Shown here: one piece after another, positions 17,249 to 26,187 of the stretch
How the letters are laid out: every line of letters begins with the position of its first letter
Position numbering within the stretch: position 1 is the stretch's first letter
Assembly: GCA_016932075.1 (NCBI GenBank)
Contig: JAFGDP010000061.1
Coordinates: 3,010 to 67,009, forward strand
Source: Chitinispirillaceae bacterium
GTDB lineage: Bacteria > Fibrobacterota > Chitinivibrionia > Chitinivibrionales > Chitinispirillaceae
Direction: 5' to 3'
Length of the DNA: 64,000 bases
Position numbers and translations under genes: made by a program
The notes under the pieces: generated by a model
The model's input: the letters and a program-made list of their open reading frames with translations, nothing else
Told to the model about the DNA's origin: nothing
Database searches by the model: none

Positions 17249-18121
17249 ATGACAAATCTACAAGTATATAAAAAGAGTTCTACCCTCTCGGTCATTGACT
17301 GGCGCGACCGTCGCGCGGACGAACGGCTCTGGATGCTCACCAAATCGGGGCTCAAGCCCGGCGTCCTCATTGTCCGCCATGCTGGCAATTCCATCTGGCG
17401 AAAGGGCGCGCAAATCCAGCGGAACAATTCCGACCTGTTCGGCATCGAGCTTGTTACCTCAGGCGACCTTCGATTCGTCCAGAACGGCAAGGAATATATC
17501 GTCGAGCCGGGAAATATTTTCATCAAGAAACGCGGAGGCAACCATCTTTACGAACCAGGTCCGGCTGGATTCGTGCATAAGAGGTTTATCAGGCTCGACG
17601 GACCGATCATCGAAACCATCACGGGCGAGCTTGGCATAGACCAGATCGATGTATGCCGCCTGTCGCACCCGCACCGGTTCGCCACGATGCAAAAAAGGGC
17701 GATCATGCTTACCAGGGACCAGCCAGAAGGGTATGTGATGCGCCTCTCGCTCCTTGCGCTTGAAATCCTTCTCTTTCTTGCTCAGGACGTGACGGGTTCA
17801 CGTTACCCTGCCGCGCTCTATGCCTCGATCGACTATCTGCGCCGTAACCTTCACCGGAAAATAGCGATTTCCGATCTGTCGCGAAATGTCGGCATCAGCG
17901 ACACGCAGCTGTTCCGGCTCTTCAAGACACACCTTAAGGAATCCCCCCTTGCCTACTTCAACAACATGAAAATCAAACGGGCCGGCGAACTGCTCAGGCA
18001 TACGCTTATCCCCCTCAAGGAGATCGCCTTCAGCCTCGGCTACGAAGAACCTGCGTATTTTACCAATCAGTTCAGGAAAGCAATGGGAATATCACCGCGA
18101 GAATACCGTAAAAAGGCGTAA
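17249..18121 (+). CDS. AraC-family regulator, likely activator of the pectin regulon
   Basis: A 290-residue cytoplasmic protein. Residues about 20-150 form a cupin-like sensor domain (ELVTSGDLRFVQNG, PGNIFIKKRGGNHLYEPG in pieces). Residues about 185-290 form the double helix-turn-helix DNA-binding domain (ISDLSRNVGISDTQLFRLFK and the family signature FTNQFRKAMGISPREYRK). It sits in the middle of the pectin locus, divergent from the GH31 operon and convergent with the uronate operon (3 bp from its last gene). Proteins of this type bind direct repeats with ~21-bp spacing, which fits the 23-bp repeat in the four promoter elements. The inducer is probably a uronate or degradation product. The assignment of this protein to those sites is inference. 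Confidence 0.9.
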   Translation: MTNLQVYKKSSTLSVIDWRDRRADERLWMLTKSGLKPGVLIVRHAGNSIWRKGAQIQRNNSDLFGIELVTSGDLRFVQNGKEYIVEPGNIFIKKRGGNHLYEPGPAGFVHKRFIRLDGPIIETITGELGIDQIDVCRLSHPHRFATMQKRAIMLTRDQPEGYVMRLSLLALEILLFLAQDVTGSRYPAALYASIDYLRRNLHRKIAISDLSRNVGISDTQLFRLFKTHLKESPLAYFNNMKIKRAGELLRHTLIPLKEIAFSLGYEEPAYFTNQFRKAMGISPREYRKKA

Positions 18122-18124
18122 GGC

Positions 18125-19396
18125 TCAGCGGGAGACGCCCTTCCATGCCCACAACCCCGTACCTGGATTGGAAATAAAGAAAATTTCCTCGCCGTCGTTC
18201 ATTCTGTTGGGCCCTTCCGCCAGACTGGACGGATCGTATCGTGTGAGCAGCTCGTCAACTGGTGCGTACTGGAACCCTACGGAAGCGACCTCCCCGGCGC
18301 TCAATCCTCCCGCGCAGTAGGTGATGGAAAAACGTCCCTCTGACGATCCGTGCATCAAGTGGGCGGCGGCGCACAGGTTGTTCCTCAACGCATCGTCATC
18401 CTTGACCGCCTGCAAGACGGCTTGAGTGCCGCGGTAGCCATGCGCGCGAATGAGCCGGTCAATCTCCGCATCCTCCCCGAAGGTCTTTATGCCTGGCGCA
18501 ATGATAACAAGCTCGCCGCCGTCGGCGATGGCCATGCGGGTACGGTAGATCGCCTTGTTGCCAAGCCAAGTGCTCTTATACTCGCATGGATCAAGATAGA
18601 CGACGACCTTTGAAGGACGATGGTCAAGAAGGGATATATTTACCCGCTGCGACAGCCGGGCGGCACGCAGGAAACACTCCCGGTCATTTCCGATAAACAG
18701 GCCCCGCGTTGCCAGCGATCCGTCCTTATTCTGTCCGACCACCGTCATCGCGTGCACCAGGGGAAGCGGCGCGAGAAACATGTCCGCGATATAATTGAGA
18801 ACGTTGCTGACCGGCGAATCGATATGCCCCATGATACGTTCCATGCCGTAAACAGCGCCGAGGAAATGGGTCCTATGGATGTTTTCCGCGCCGCCGAGGC
18901 CGACAACAATATTCTTGCTGTGCCCCGCCATGCCCGCGACCTCATGCGGAACGACCTGACTTAATGAGAGGATGCAATCAAACGACCGGTCCAGAAGCAT
19001 CTTGTTGATTGCGACGGGAATGCGGCAGTCGACGGCTCCCCCGGAAACATCCTTGATATATGTCGCAGGAACCTCGCCCAGCGGCACGCAATCGGTACGC
19101 CAGCGGTGTTCAAAAAAAAGACGGGCCGGAACCGGGCCGAACATCGTCGTTACTTCGGGGCCGGACATGGCCGCGTGCGTGCCGAGTGCGGGCAGTATCG
19201 CTGCCACCGCATCGGGGTTCCGCTCATATGCAAAGCGTGCCAGGACGCCTGCGCGCGAATGAAGCCGCGTGATATCAGGCGGAACGATCAGAATTTTTTT
19301 GGCGGCACCGATTCGATCAAGCGCGGTATCGAGCCCAACACGCAGATCGTCATCAGTCATCGCGCATTCCGGTCCACCGTGTTCGAAAAAAAGCAT
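18125..19396 (-). CDS. LarA-family nickel-dependent 2-hydroxyacid racemase/epimerase (possible gluconate/mannonate 2-epimerase)
   Basis: A 423-residue DUF2088 protein. Residues that bind the nickel-pincer cofactor and substrate in lactate racemase LarA are recognisable: PPDITR (39-44; Asp41, Arg44), GTHAAMS (72-78; His74), VPHEVAGMAGHSKN (149-162; His151, Lys161, which carries the cofactor) and HRTHFLG (174-180). LarA relatives act on several 2-hydroxyacids, and I recall one described as converting D-gluconate and D-mannonate at C2. In this uronate operon a mannonate-to-gluconate step would link UxaC/UxaE/UxuB to 6-phosphogluconate dehydrogenase. The cofactor genes larB, larC and larE are not in the window. 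It is last gene of the operon, 12 bp after the kinase. Confidence 0.8.
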   Translation of the reverse strand: MLFFEHGGPECAMTDDDLRVGLDTALDRIGAAKKILIVPPDITRLHSRAGVLARFAYERNPDAVAAILPALGTHAAMSGPEVTTMFGPVPARLFFEHRWRTDCVPLGEVPATYIKDVSGGAVDCRIPVAINKMLLDRSFDCILSLSQVVPHEVAGMAGHSKNIVVGLGGAENIHRTHFLGAVYGMERIMGHIDSPVSNVLNYIADMFLAPLPLVHAMTVVGQNKDGSLATRGLFIGNDRECFLRAARLSQRVNISLLDHRPSKVVVYLDPCEYKSTWLGNKAIYRTRMAIADGGELVIIAPGIKTFGEDAEIDRLIRAHGYRGTQAVLQAVKDDDALRNNLCAAAHLMHGSSEGRFSITYCAGGLSAGEVASVGFQYAPVDELLTRYDPSSLAEGPNRMNDGEEIFFISNPGTGLWAWKGVSR

Positions 19397-19408
19397 GGTA
19401 CAACAGCC

Positions 19409-20491
19409 CTATCGCTGGATACGCGCGGACCCGCCGTAGGCAAACGCACGCACCTGCTCAAGGGTCGCCATGGTAGTATCGCCGGGAAACGTGGTAAGCA
19501 GTGCGCCGTGAGCCCATCCGAGCTTGACCGCATGTTCAGGATCTTCATTGGTTAAGAGGCCGTAAAAGAAACCTGACGCAAATCCGTCACCACCGCCGAC
19601 GCGGTCGTAAATAACCAATTCGCATGTGGGCGAAACATAGGTTGTTCCGTCGACCCAGGCAACCGCTCCCCAGGAATGGTGGCTGGCGGAATGCACTTCA
19701 CGAAGCGTGGTGGCAACTACTTTAACCTGCGGATGTTTTTTCACAACGCCGTCGATCATGGCGCAGAACAGGCCCGGATCAAGCGTTGATTTCTTCTCAA
19801 CATCCGGCCCGGGGATGCCAAGCCCTTTCTGGAGATCTTCCTCGTTGCCGACCAGCACATCCACCTGTCTTACGATTTCGTCAATGACCGCGTGCGCACG
19901 TTTCTGCCCGCCCCAGATATCCCACAGTTTCTGCCGGAAATTCAAATCGAACGAAACGACTGCCCCCGCTTTTTTTGCCGCCTTCATGCCTTCGATGATC
20001 ACCCGCCCGGTCGTTTCAGAAAGTGCTGCGAAAATGCCGCCGCTGTGGAACCAGCGGACGCCCCCGGAAAAAATCGCCTGCCAGTCAATATCACCCGGTT
20101 TCAGTTGGGCGGCGGCTTCATTCGATCGGTTGTAAAACACCACGGGCGCGCGGGAACCCCACCCGCGGTCGCTGTATACCGTGGCCATGTTGGGCCCGTT
20201 TACGCCGTTATGCTCGAACCGTTTGTAAAACGGCGTGACGCCCATGGCGCGCACCCGCTCGGCGATCATGTCACCGATGGGATAATCGACCATCGCGGAA
20301 ACAATACCGGTTTTCATGCCGAAGCAGTTCGCCAGATTGGCGGCACAGTTGAATTCTCCTCCGCTCACATGAACGTCGCATCTGGTTGCCTTGCGGAAAG
20401 GAATGGTGCCGGGGTCCAACCGGTGGACAAGAGCGCCAAGCGAAACGAAATCGAACGATCCTTTTTCTGCGATATCCAATCCGTACTTCAC
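19409..20491 (-). CDS. PfkB-family sugar kinase (2-keto-3-deoxygluconate or gluconate kinase)
   Basis: A 360-residue ribokinase-fold enzyme. HVSGGEFNCAANLANCFG (about residues 41-58) is the substrate-binding signature, SFDLNFRQKLW is the middle motif shared with 2-keto-3-deoxygluconate kinases, and VGGGDGFASGFFYG is the ATP/anion-hole motif with the catalytic Asp. By family resemblance it would be called KDG kinase. That would serve the unsaturated uronate branch (GH105 product via KduI/KduD, not in this window). In the pathway implied by its neighbours it could instead phosphorylate gluconate. It lies 46 bp after the reductase gene and 12 bp before the LarA homologue. Confidence 0.85.
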   Translation of the reverse strand: MKYGLDIAEKGSFDFVSLGALVHRLDPGTIPFRKATRCDVHVSGGEFNCAANLANCFGMKTGIVSAMVDYPIGDMIAERVRAMGVTPFYKRFEHNGVNGPNMATVYSDRGWGSRAPVVFYNRSNEAAAQLKPGDIDWQAIFSGGVRWFHSGGIFAALSETTGRVIIEGMKAAKKAGAVVSFDLNFRQKLWDIWGGQKRAHAVIDEIVRQVDVLVGNEEDLQKGLGIPGPDVEKKSTLDPGLFCAMIDGVVKKHPQVKVVATTLREVHSASHHSWGAVAWVDGTTYVSPTCELVIYDRVGGGDGFASGFFYGLLTNEDPEHAVKLGWAHGALLTTFPGDTTMATLEQVRAFAYGGSARIQR

Positions 20492-20537
20492 GGCTCAATC
20501 CTCCTTAGCGTTCGTAGTACCATATGACAATAACGCA

Positions 20538-21389
20538 TTACACTCCTGCGAAAACATTGAATCCGCCGTCCACCGGAAGAACGGTTCCGGTAACAAAACG
20601 GGACATGTCGGAAACAAGGTACAGCAGCGTCCCCTCCAGCTCCCCGGGCGTGCCGAACCGTTTCATCGGCGTTGCCTCGATGATTTTTTTCCCGCGGTTG
20701 CTGAGTTCACCGGTCTTTTGATCATACAGAAGGTACCGGTTCTGATCAGTGACGAGGAATCCGGGCGCCATGGCGTTTACGCGAATGTTCTGCGGTGCGA
20801 AATGAACCGCCAGCCACTGTGTTAAATTGTTGATTGACGCCTTTGCCGCAGAGTAGGCCGGAATTTTCGTGAGCGGACGGTATGAATTCATCGACGAGAT
20901 GTTGAGTATGACGCCCTTTTTGCATGCCACCATGTCCCTCCCAAACACCATTATCGGAAGCAGGGTACCGGTAAAATTAAGGTCAAACACCTGGCGAAAT
21001 GCGTCAAGCTCAAGTCCGAAAAACGTCTGATCAAGATGTTCGCGAAACGCTTCTTCGATTGTTTCGGCAGCGGTCGTCGCTTTGGCAGAATTACCCCCCG
21101 CGGCATTGATAAGGATGTCCACCGAACCCAGGCGATCGTTTACCGTCCGTTTCGCCTCGTCGAGAGATTTTTTATCAAGGACGTCGGCCCTGATGCCGAT
21201 CACCGTACCGCCGGTCGCTGCGGCGATCTCTTCCGCCTTTTCGACCGCACGCCCTTCCTTGCGGCTCAGGATCGCCGTCACAACGCCGTTGCGGGCCAGG
21301 CACGCGACCAATGAGGAGCCGATGCCGCCGGTCCCTCCGGTTATCACGCATTTCTTATCCTTGAGATCCCCCAAAACAGGATACGCCAT
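20538..21389 (-). CDS. uxuB: SDR-family fructuronate reductase / D-mannonate oxidoreductase (UxuB-like)
   Basis: The start is ATG 21389, preceded by GGAGGGG; the frame extends upstream into uxaC without a ribosome site. The 283-residue short-chain dehydrogenase has TGGTGGIGSS (dinucleotide binding), NAAGGN, the catalytic Ser in NISSMNS, and YSAAK (Tyr and Lys). The tail with QNRYLL, PMKRFGTPGEL and VTGTVLPVDGGFN matches the Bacillus YjmF/UxuB type rather than generic SDRs. It would reduce D-fructuronate to D-mannonate in the cytoplasm using NAD(P)H. It lies 38 bp after uxaC in the uronate operon. Confidence 0.85.
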   Translation of the reverse strand: MAYPVLGDLKDKKCVITGGTGGIGSSLVACLARNGVVTAILSRKEGRAVEKAEEIAAATGGTVIGIRADVLDKKSLDEAKRTVNDRLGSVDILINAAGGNSAKATTAAETIEEAFREHLDQTFFGLELDAFRQVFDLNFTGTLLPIMVFGRDMVACKKGVILNISSMNSYRPLTKIPAYSAAKASINNLTQWLAVHFAPQNIRVNAMAPGFLVTDQNRYLLYDQKTGELSNRGKKIIEATPMKRFGTPGELEGTLLYLVSDMSRFVTGTVLPVDGGFNVFAGV

Positions 21390-21427
21390 ATTTCTCCACC
21401 CCTCCTGTTCGGCCTGCACGGCAGCAC

Positions 21428-22843
21428 TCAATAGCCGAAATAGGCCTTTGCATTGTTGTAACAGACGTCCTTGACGATTCCGCCGATCGTATTGAAATCA
21501 TCTGGCAGATCGCCATGCTCCATCTCGTTGCCCAGAATATCGCATAAAAAACGACGGAAATATTCATGCCGCGGGAAGGAGAGCAGCGACCGGGAATCCG
21601 TCGTCATGCCGATGAAACGGCCGAGCACCCCAAGACCGGAAAGAGCTTCAATTTGACGGGTGATGCCGTCTTTCTGGTCGAGGAACCACCACGGGGGGCC
21701 GAATTGGATCTTGCCGGGGACCGACCCGTCCTGGAACGCGCCCATGATGCTCACCAGCATCTCGTTGTGACCGGGAAATCCGTTAAACAGAATCGTTTTC
21801 GCGAGTCTTCCGGCCGAGTCAAGCCGGTCAAGAAACAAGCAGAGCTGCCGGGCCTGAAGCATGTCGCCGATGCAGTCAACACCGGTGTCCGGTCCAAGGA
21901 GCCTGAATATCGAGCTTCTGACATTGCGGATGATGCCGAAATGGAACTGCTGCGCCCATCCGCGCTTTTGGTTCATGGCGCAGAGTTCGGATAAAATCGT
22001 TGTCTTGAATCGGGCCGCCTCGTTCACGGACACCTGTTTTCCCGAACGCACCCTAGACAGGAGCGTATCCATTTCGCGGTCGGTGAACACATCGGAAGCA
22101 AGCGCCTCAAAGGCGTGGTCGGAGCTTCGGCAGCCGCGCTTATGGAAAAACCGGTGACGCCTGTCGAGCGCTTCGAGCAGCGTGTCGAAGGAGGATATCG
22201 TCATGCCGGAGGCTTTTTCAAGAGCCTCGATATATCGATTGTATACCGACGGATCATCGATGGAGGTCGCTTTATCGGGCCGCCAGGTAGGCAGTACCCT
22301 GACGCCGAATTTTTCCCGATCGAGCTGCTCATGCCACGAAAGATCATCGGTCGGATCGTCGGTGGTGCACAGGATTCTGACGTTCATGCGAAGGAGCAGG
22401 TTCCTCGGTGAAAACGACCGGTCTTTCAACCGTTCATTGCATTCGGCATAGATCCCGGAAGCGGTTTTCTCCGAAAGCAGCGTGTCGATACCGAAATATC
22501 GTTTCAGTTCCAGGTGGGTCCAGTCGTAGAGCGGATTACGCACCGCGGCCGGCAGGGTACGCGCCCACGCACGGAATTTTTCCTCGTCGGGAACGGTGCC
22601 GGTAATGCATTCCTCGCTCACTCCGTTGGTGCGCATTATTCGCCATTTGTAATGGTCGCCCTTGAGCCATGCCTCGGTGATGCTGCCGAACAGTTCGTTT
22701 TGTGCAATCCGCTCCGGTGAAAGATGACAATGATAATCAAGGACGGGCATCTGCTCAGCGCATTCATGATAGAGCCTGGAAGCCGCCTTCGTATGCAAAA
22801 GAAAATCATCTGACAAGTAAGCCATTCGCGTATTCCGTTTCAT
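21428..22843 (-). CDS. uxaC: Uronate isomerase (glucuronate/galacturonate isomerase)
   Basis: Converts D-galacturonate to D-tagaturonate, or D-glucuronate to D-fructuronate, the first cytoplasmic step after uptake. The 471-residue length is standard. Family features include the metal-site motif DYHCHLSPE near residue 36, KWRIMRTNGV, LHTTDDP-like CTTDDPTDDL, and the C-terminal GMTTDSRSLLSFPRHEYFRR. The start at 22843 or the Met six codons later cannot be separated on sequence alone; a GGGGAG lies about 14-18 bases upstream. Its neighbours in the operon are gnd (48 bp) and the UxuB-like SDR (38 bp). Confidence 0.95.
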   Translation of the reverse strand: MKRNTRMAYLSDDFLLHTKAASRLYHECAEQMPVLDYHCHLSPERIAQNELFGSITEAWLKGDHYKWRIMRTNGVSEECITGTVPDEEKFRAWARTLPAAVRNPLYDWTHLELKRYFGIDTLLSEKTASGIYAECNERLKDRSFSPRNLLLRMNVRILCTTDDPTDDLSWHEQLDREKFGVRVLPTWRPDKATSIDDPSVYNRYIEALEKASGMTISSFDTLLEALDRRHRFFHKRGCRSSDHAFEALASDVFTDREMDTLLSRVRSGKQVSVNEAARFKTTILSELCAMNQKRGWAQQFHFGIIRNVRSSIFRLLGPDTGVDCIGDMLQARQLCLFLDRLDSAGRLAKTILFNGFPGHNEMLVSIMGAFQDGSVPGKIQFGPPWWFLDQKDGITRQIEALSGLGVLGRFIGMTTDSRSLLSFPRHEYFRRFLCDILGNEMEHGDLPDDFNTIGGIVKDVCYNNAKAYFGY

Positions 22844-22891
22844 GATGAAGATAGTGCTCCCCGCCCGCTTGGGAGGAGCCGTTTGGCCGCA

Positions 22892-24346
22892 TTACACCGT
22901 GTAACTCCCCGAGGCGACATCGCCTCCCCTCCCGGTCCAGTTCGAATGAAAAATCTGGTCTTTCGGCTTATCGATTCGTCGATAGGTATGCGCTCCGAAA
23001 TAGTCACGCTGCGCCTGCAGGAGATTGGCCGGGAGCACGGCGCTCCGATACCCGTCGTAGAAAGCAAGTGCGGAGGAAAATGCCGGCACCGGTATGCCAA
23101 GAAGCGCCGCCTGCGATACGACATTCCGCCACGACGATTGGCACCGGTCAATAACCGATTTGAAATAATCATCGAGCAGAAGGTTGCCGAGGTCACGATT
23201 CTTCGCAAAGGCGTTTTTAATGTCTTCAAGGAATACGCTCCTGATAATGCACCCGCTTCTCCACAACATGGCGATATTGCCGTAATCCAGGTTCCAGCCA
23301 TACTCTTTGGCGGCCTCGCGCAGGCACATGAAACCCTGCGCGTAGGAAACGATCTTTGAGGCGAGCAGCGCCTGCCGTACCTCATCGACAAACCTCTGTT
23401 TATCTCCAGTAAACGTATTCTCAGGACCTGACAATCTTTTCGACGCCAGGACCCGCTCGTCTTTGATCGCCGACAAACAGCGGGCGTATACCGCCTCGGC
23501 GATGAGCGTTACCGGGACGCCCAAATCCAGCGAATTGACGCTGAACCATTTTCCGGTGCCCTTTTGGCCCGCCTGGTCCAGGATCTTTTCAACAAGGGGC
23601 GATCCATCGTCGTCTTTGAACGCCAGTATTTCAGCGGTTATTTCAATGAGATAGCTGTTGAGCTCGGTTTCGTTCCATTGGGCGAATATTCGGTGCATAG
23701 CATCGCATGAGAGCCCCATTCCGCGCGCCAGAAGATGGTATGCCTCGCAGATGATCTGCATGTCCCCGTATTCGATCGCGTTGTGCGCCATTTTGACATA
23801 ATGGCCAGCGCCATTGTCACCCACCCAGTCACAGCACGGCGTGCCGTCCGGCGTCTTCGCTGCTATTGCGCGGAGAATATCCTTTACAAGAGGCCATGCT
23901 TTCGAGCTGCCGCCCGGCATGATGGAAGGCCCCCTGCGGGCGCCCTCCTCCCCGCCCGAAACACCGGTACCAATATAGAAAAGCCCCTTATCCCCAAGAT
24001 ATCGTGTCCGTCGAATCGTATCGGTGAAATGGGAATTCCCTCCGTCTATTATGCAATCGCCGGAAGAACAGTAAGGAACAATCTGTTCTATCGTATCATC
24101 CACGGCCTTTCCCGCCTTGACCATAAGCATGATTTTGCGTGGCGATTTTAAAAGGCCCATCATCTCTTCAATGGAATGCGCACCGATTACGTTTGTTCCC
24201 TTTGCGGCCTGGTTGAGGAATTCATCGACCTTGGAAAGCGTCCTGTTAAAAGCAACGACCGCGTACCCATGGTCATTCATATTCAAGATAAGGTTCTGAC
24301 CCATGACGGCAAGCCCGATTACCGCGATATCTCCTTTTTGATGCAT
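22892..24346 (-). CDS. gnd: 6-phosphogluconate dehydrogenase, decarboxylating
   Basis: Oxidises 6-phosphogluconate to ribulose-5-phosphate and CO2 with reduction of NADP. The start is ATG 24346, with GGGAGG upstream, rather than the longer frame. The 484-residue protein has GLAVMGQNLILN (coenzyme loop), NRT (NADP phosphate contact), GGNSHFTDT, SGGEEGARRGPSIMPGG and KMAHNAIEYGDMQ (catalytic Lys and substrate Asn). The long all-helical C-terminal domain ends with HTYRRID and a short tail, as in full-length Gnd. An oxidative pentose-phosphate enzyme inside a galacturonate operon is unusual and is central to the pathway proposed here. Confidence 0.95.
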   Translation of the reverse strand: MHQKGDIAVIGLAVMGQNLILNMNDHGYAVVAFNRTLSKVDEFLNQAAKGTNVIGAHSIEEMMGLLKSPRKIMLMVKAGKAVDDTIEQIVPYCSSGDCIIDGGNSHFTDTIRRTRYLGDKGLFYIGTGVSGGEEGARRGPSIMPGGSSKAWPLVKDILRAIAAKTPDGTPCCDWVGDNGAGHYVKMAHNAIEYGDMQIICEAYHLLARGMGLSCDAMHRIFAQWNETELNSYLIEITAEILAFKDDDGSPLVEKILDQAGQKGTGKWFSVNSLDLGVPVTLIAEAVYARCLSAIKDERVLASKRLSGPENTFTGDKQRFVDEVRQALLASKIVSYAQGFMCLREAAKEYGWNLDYGNIAMLWRSGCIIRSVFLEDIKNAFAKNRDLGNLLLDDYFKSVIDRCQSSWRNVVSQAALLGIPVPAFSSALAFYDGYRSAVLPANLLQAQRDYFGAHTYRRIDKPKDQIFHSNWTGRGGDVASGSYTV

Positions 24347-24381
24347 ACCGGAAAACCTCCCTTTTGCAAAGAATCCCACGT

Positions 24382-25674
24382 TTATTTAAATCCGAACAGT
24401 CCGGGAACGAACATCGATACCGCCGGAATATAGGTAATCAACATGAGCGCCGCGATCATGGCGATAAAAAAAGGAATAAGCGACGGCGTCACTTTGGCAA
24501 TGGTTGTCTTGCCGATACCGCAGCCGACGAACAGGGCCGTTCCCACGGGCGGCGTGCACAGTCCGATACACAGGTTGGCAATCAACAATACCCCGAAATG
24601 AATCGGGTTGATGCCGAGAGCGGTGACTACCGGCAGCAGTATCGGGGTGAAGATCAGTATTGCCGGCGTCATGTCCATGAAGGTGCCGACGATCAGCAGT
24701 ATGGTATTAATGATCAGCATAATGACGATGGTATTGTCCGATACCGCCAAAAGCGCGGTGCTTATCGTCTGGGGAATGTTCTCATACGCCAGTATCCATG
24801 ACATCGCGGTCGAGGTCGCGATGAGCAGCATGACGACCGCGGTCGTTATCCCGGTATCGAGCAGGATTTTGGGGATATCCCGCGGTTTGACCTCGCGGTA
24901 CACAATCACGGAAAGAATAAACGCATATACCACGGCGATTGCCGCCGCTTCGGTTGCGGTGAAAATGCCGCCGATGATACCGCCCATGACAATAAAAACG
25001 AGGAGAAGGCTTAAAAACGCGCGCTTGAACCGTATCATGACTTCCTTGAAGCCGGTCCGCTCCCCCCCTCCGTACCGGCGTTTCACCGAAATGATGCCGC
25101 ATACGGTCATGATGCACAACCCCACAAGTATTCCCGGCAAAATGCCGGCAAGAAATATCGCCGCTATGGAAACGCTTCCCGCAGCCAGCGAATAGACGAT
25201 CATGGCATTGCTCGGCGGTATCAGGAGCCCGGTGGTCGCCGCGGTGACGGTCACTGAAACGTTGAAGTGCTGATCGTATTTTTTCCTGTTCATTTCCGGC
25301 ATCATGAAACCGCCGATGGCGGATACGGCCGCGACCGCCGACCCGGAAATGCTGCCGAACATCATGCAGGTAAGCACATTAACATACGATAGACCGCCGG
25401 GGAGCCAACCGACGAGCGCTCCGGCGAAATCTATGAGCCGTCGCGCGATGCCTCCCCTGCCCATGAGGAGCCCGGAAAGAATAAAAAAGGGAATGGCAAG
25501 CAGGGCGAACGTATCGATGCCGGTGGCCATTTTCTGCGCGATGATGGTCAATGCCGGAATATTGCCAATGGAGAGAATGGTCAGCAGGGTGGCGATACCG
25601 ATCGCAAAGGCGATAGGCACATTCATGACAAGAAGGACGACGAAACCTGCCCCTAGTACGAAAACAGGACTCAT
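24382..25674 (-). CDS. TRAP transporter large membrane subunit (DctM)
   Basis: The start is the ATG at 25674 that overlaps the dctQ stop by four bases (ATGA), which indicates translational coupling. A 430-residue integral membrane protein with 12 or more hydrophobic segments, including the family regions IPFFILSGLLMGRGGIARRL and GTALFVGCGIGKT (in pieces). It forms the ion-coupled channel of a tripartite periplasmic transporter. In this operon the substrate is probably galacturonate or a related uronate. Confidence 0.93.
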   Translation of the reverse strand: MSPVFVLGAGFVVLLVMNVPIAFAIGIATLLTILSIGNIPALTIIAQKMATGIDTFALLAIPFFILSGLLMGRGGIARRLIDFAGALVGWLPGGLSYVNVLTCMMFGSISGSAVAAVSAIGGFMMPEMNRKKYDQHFNVSVTVTAATTGLLIPPSNAMIVYSLAAGSVSIAAIFLAGILPGILVGLCIMTVCGIISVKRRYGGGERTGFKEVMIRFKRAFLSLLLVFIVMGGIIGGIFTATEAAAIAVVYAFILSVIVYREVKPRDIPKILLDTGITTAVVMLLIATSTAMSWILAYENIPQTISTALLAVSDNTIVIMLIINTILLIVGTFMDMTPAILIFTPILLPVVTALGINPIHFGVLLIANLCIGLCTPPVGTALFVGCGIGKTTIAKVTPSLIPFFIAMIAALMLITYIPAVSMFVPGLFGFK

Positions 25675-26177
25675 ACCTGCGCTCTTTCCCTTTTCCACAA
25701 TTTCGTGATCGCGTTGCTGAAAAAAAGCGCAGAGTAAAAGGCAATAAAAAAACCGCTGATGGGCAGGCAGAGATACACGTACCCCATCTTCCAGTTGAGC
25801 GCCGGGGAGACCTGGTTGGTAGAAAGGGTCGTTTGGACCAGCTCGATGCCGCCTATGATCATGACGGCGACGGTAAACACGCCCACTATCAGGTATACGA
25901 TCAGCTCAACAGCGATCTGTACGCGGAAGGAAAGTTTTAAAACGAAAAAATCAACGCCGAGGTGCGCTTTCCGGTTGACCGCGACCGCGGCGCCCAGGAG
26001 CCCGACCCACATGAGAAGAAAGGTCGAAAACTCTTCGGTCCAGGAGCTGGGATTGTTCAGGACAAACCGTGTGACGATCTGCCAGACCACGTCGACGACG
26101 AGAACGCCGAGCGATACCATGGTCAGCAGCTCCAGCGACTTGTCAAGTATTGTTTTTACGCGATGCAGGATATTCAT
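25671..26177 (-). CDS. TRAP transporter small membrane subunit (DctQ)
   Basis: A 168-residue protein with four hydrophobic segments and the family motif W-T-E-E-F-S-T-F-L-L-M-W (about residues 41-52), plus VNRKAHLGVDFF, as in DctQ subunits. It partners DctM in the inner membrane. It starts 10 bp after dctP and overlaps dctM. Confidence 0.92.
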   Translation of the reverse strand: MNILHRVKTILDKSLELLTMVSLGVLVVDVVWQIVTRFVLNNPSSWTEEFSTFLLMWVGLLGAAVAVNRKAHLGVDFFVLKLSFRVQIAVELIVYLIVGVFTVAVMIIGGIELVQTTLSTNQVSPALNWKMGYVYLCLPISGFFIAFYSALFFSNAITKLWKRERAQV

Positions 26178-26187
26178 ATTCGCGTTA

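Noticed and set aside
18125..19396. Plain lactate racemase
   Set aside because: Cofactor residues fit LarA, but the operon is entirely sugar-acid catabolism and no lactate or cofactor-assembly gene is adjacent, so only the family name is safe.
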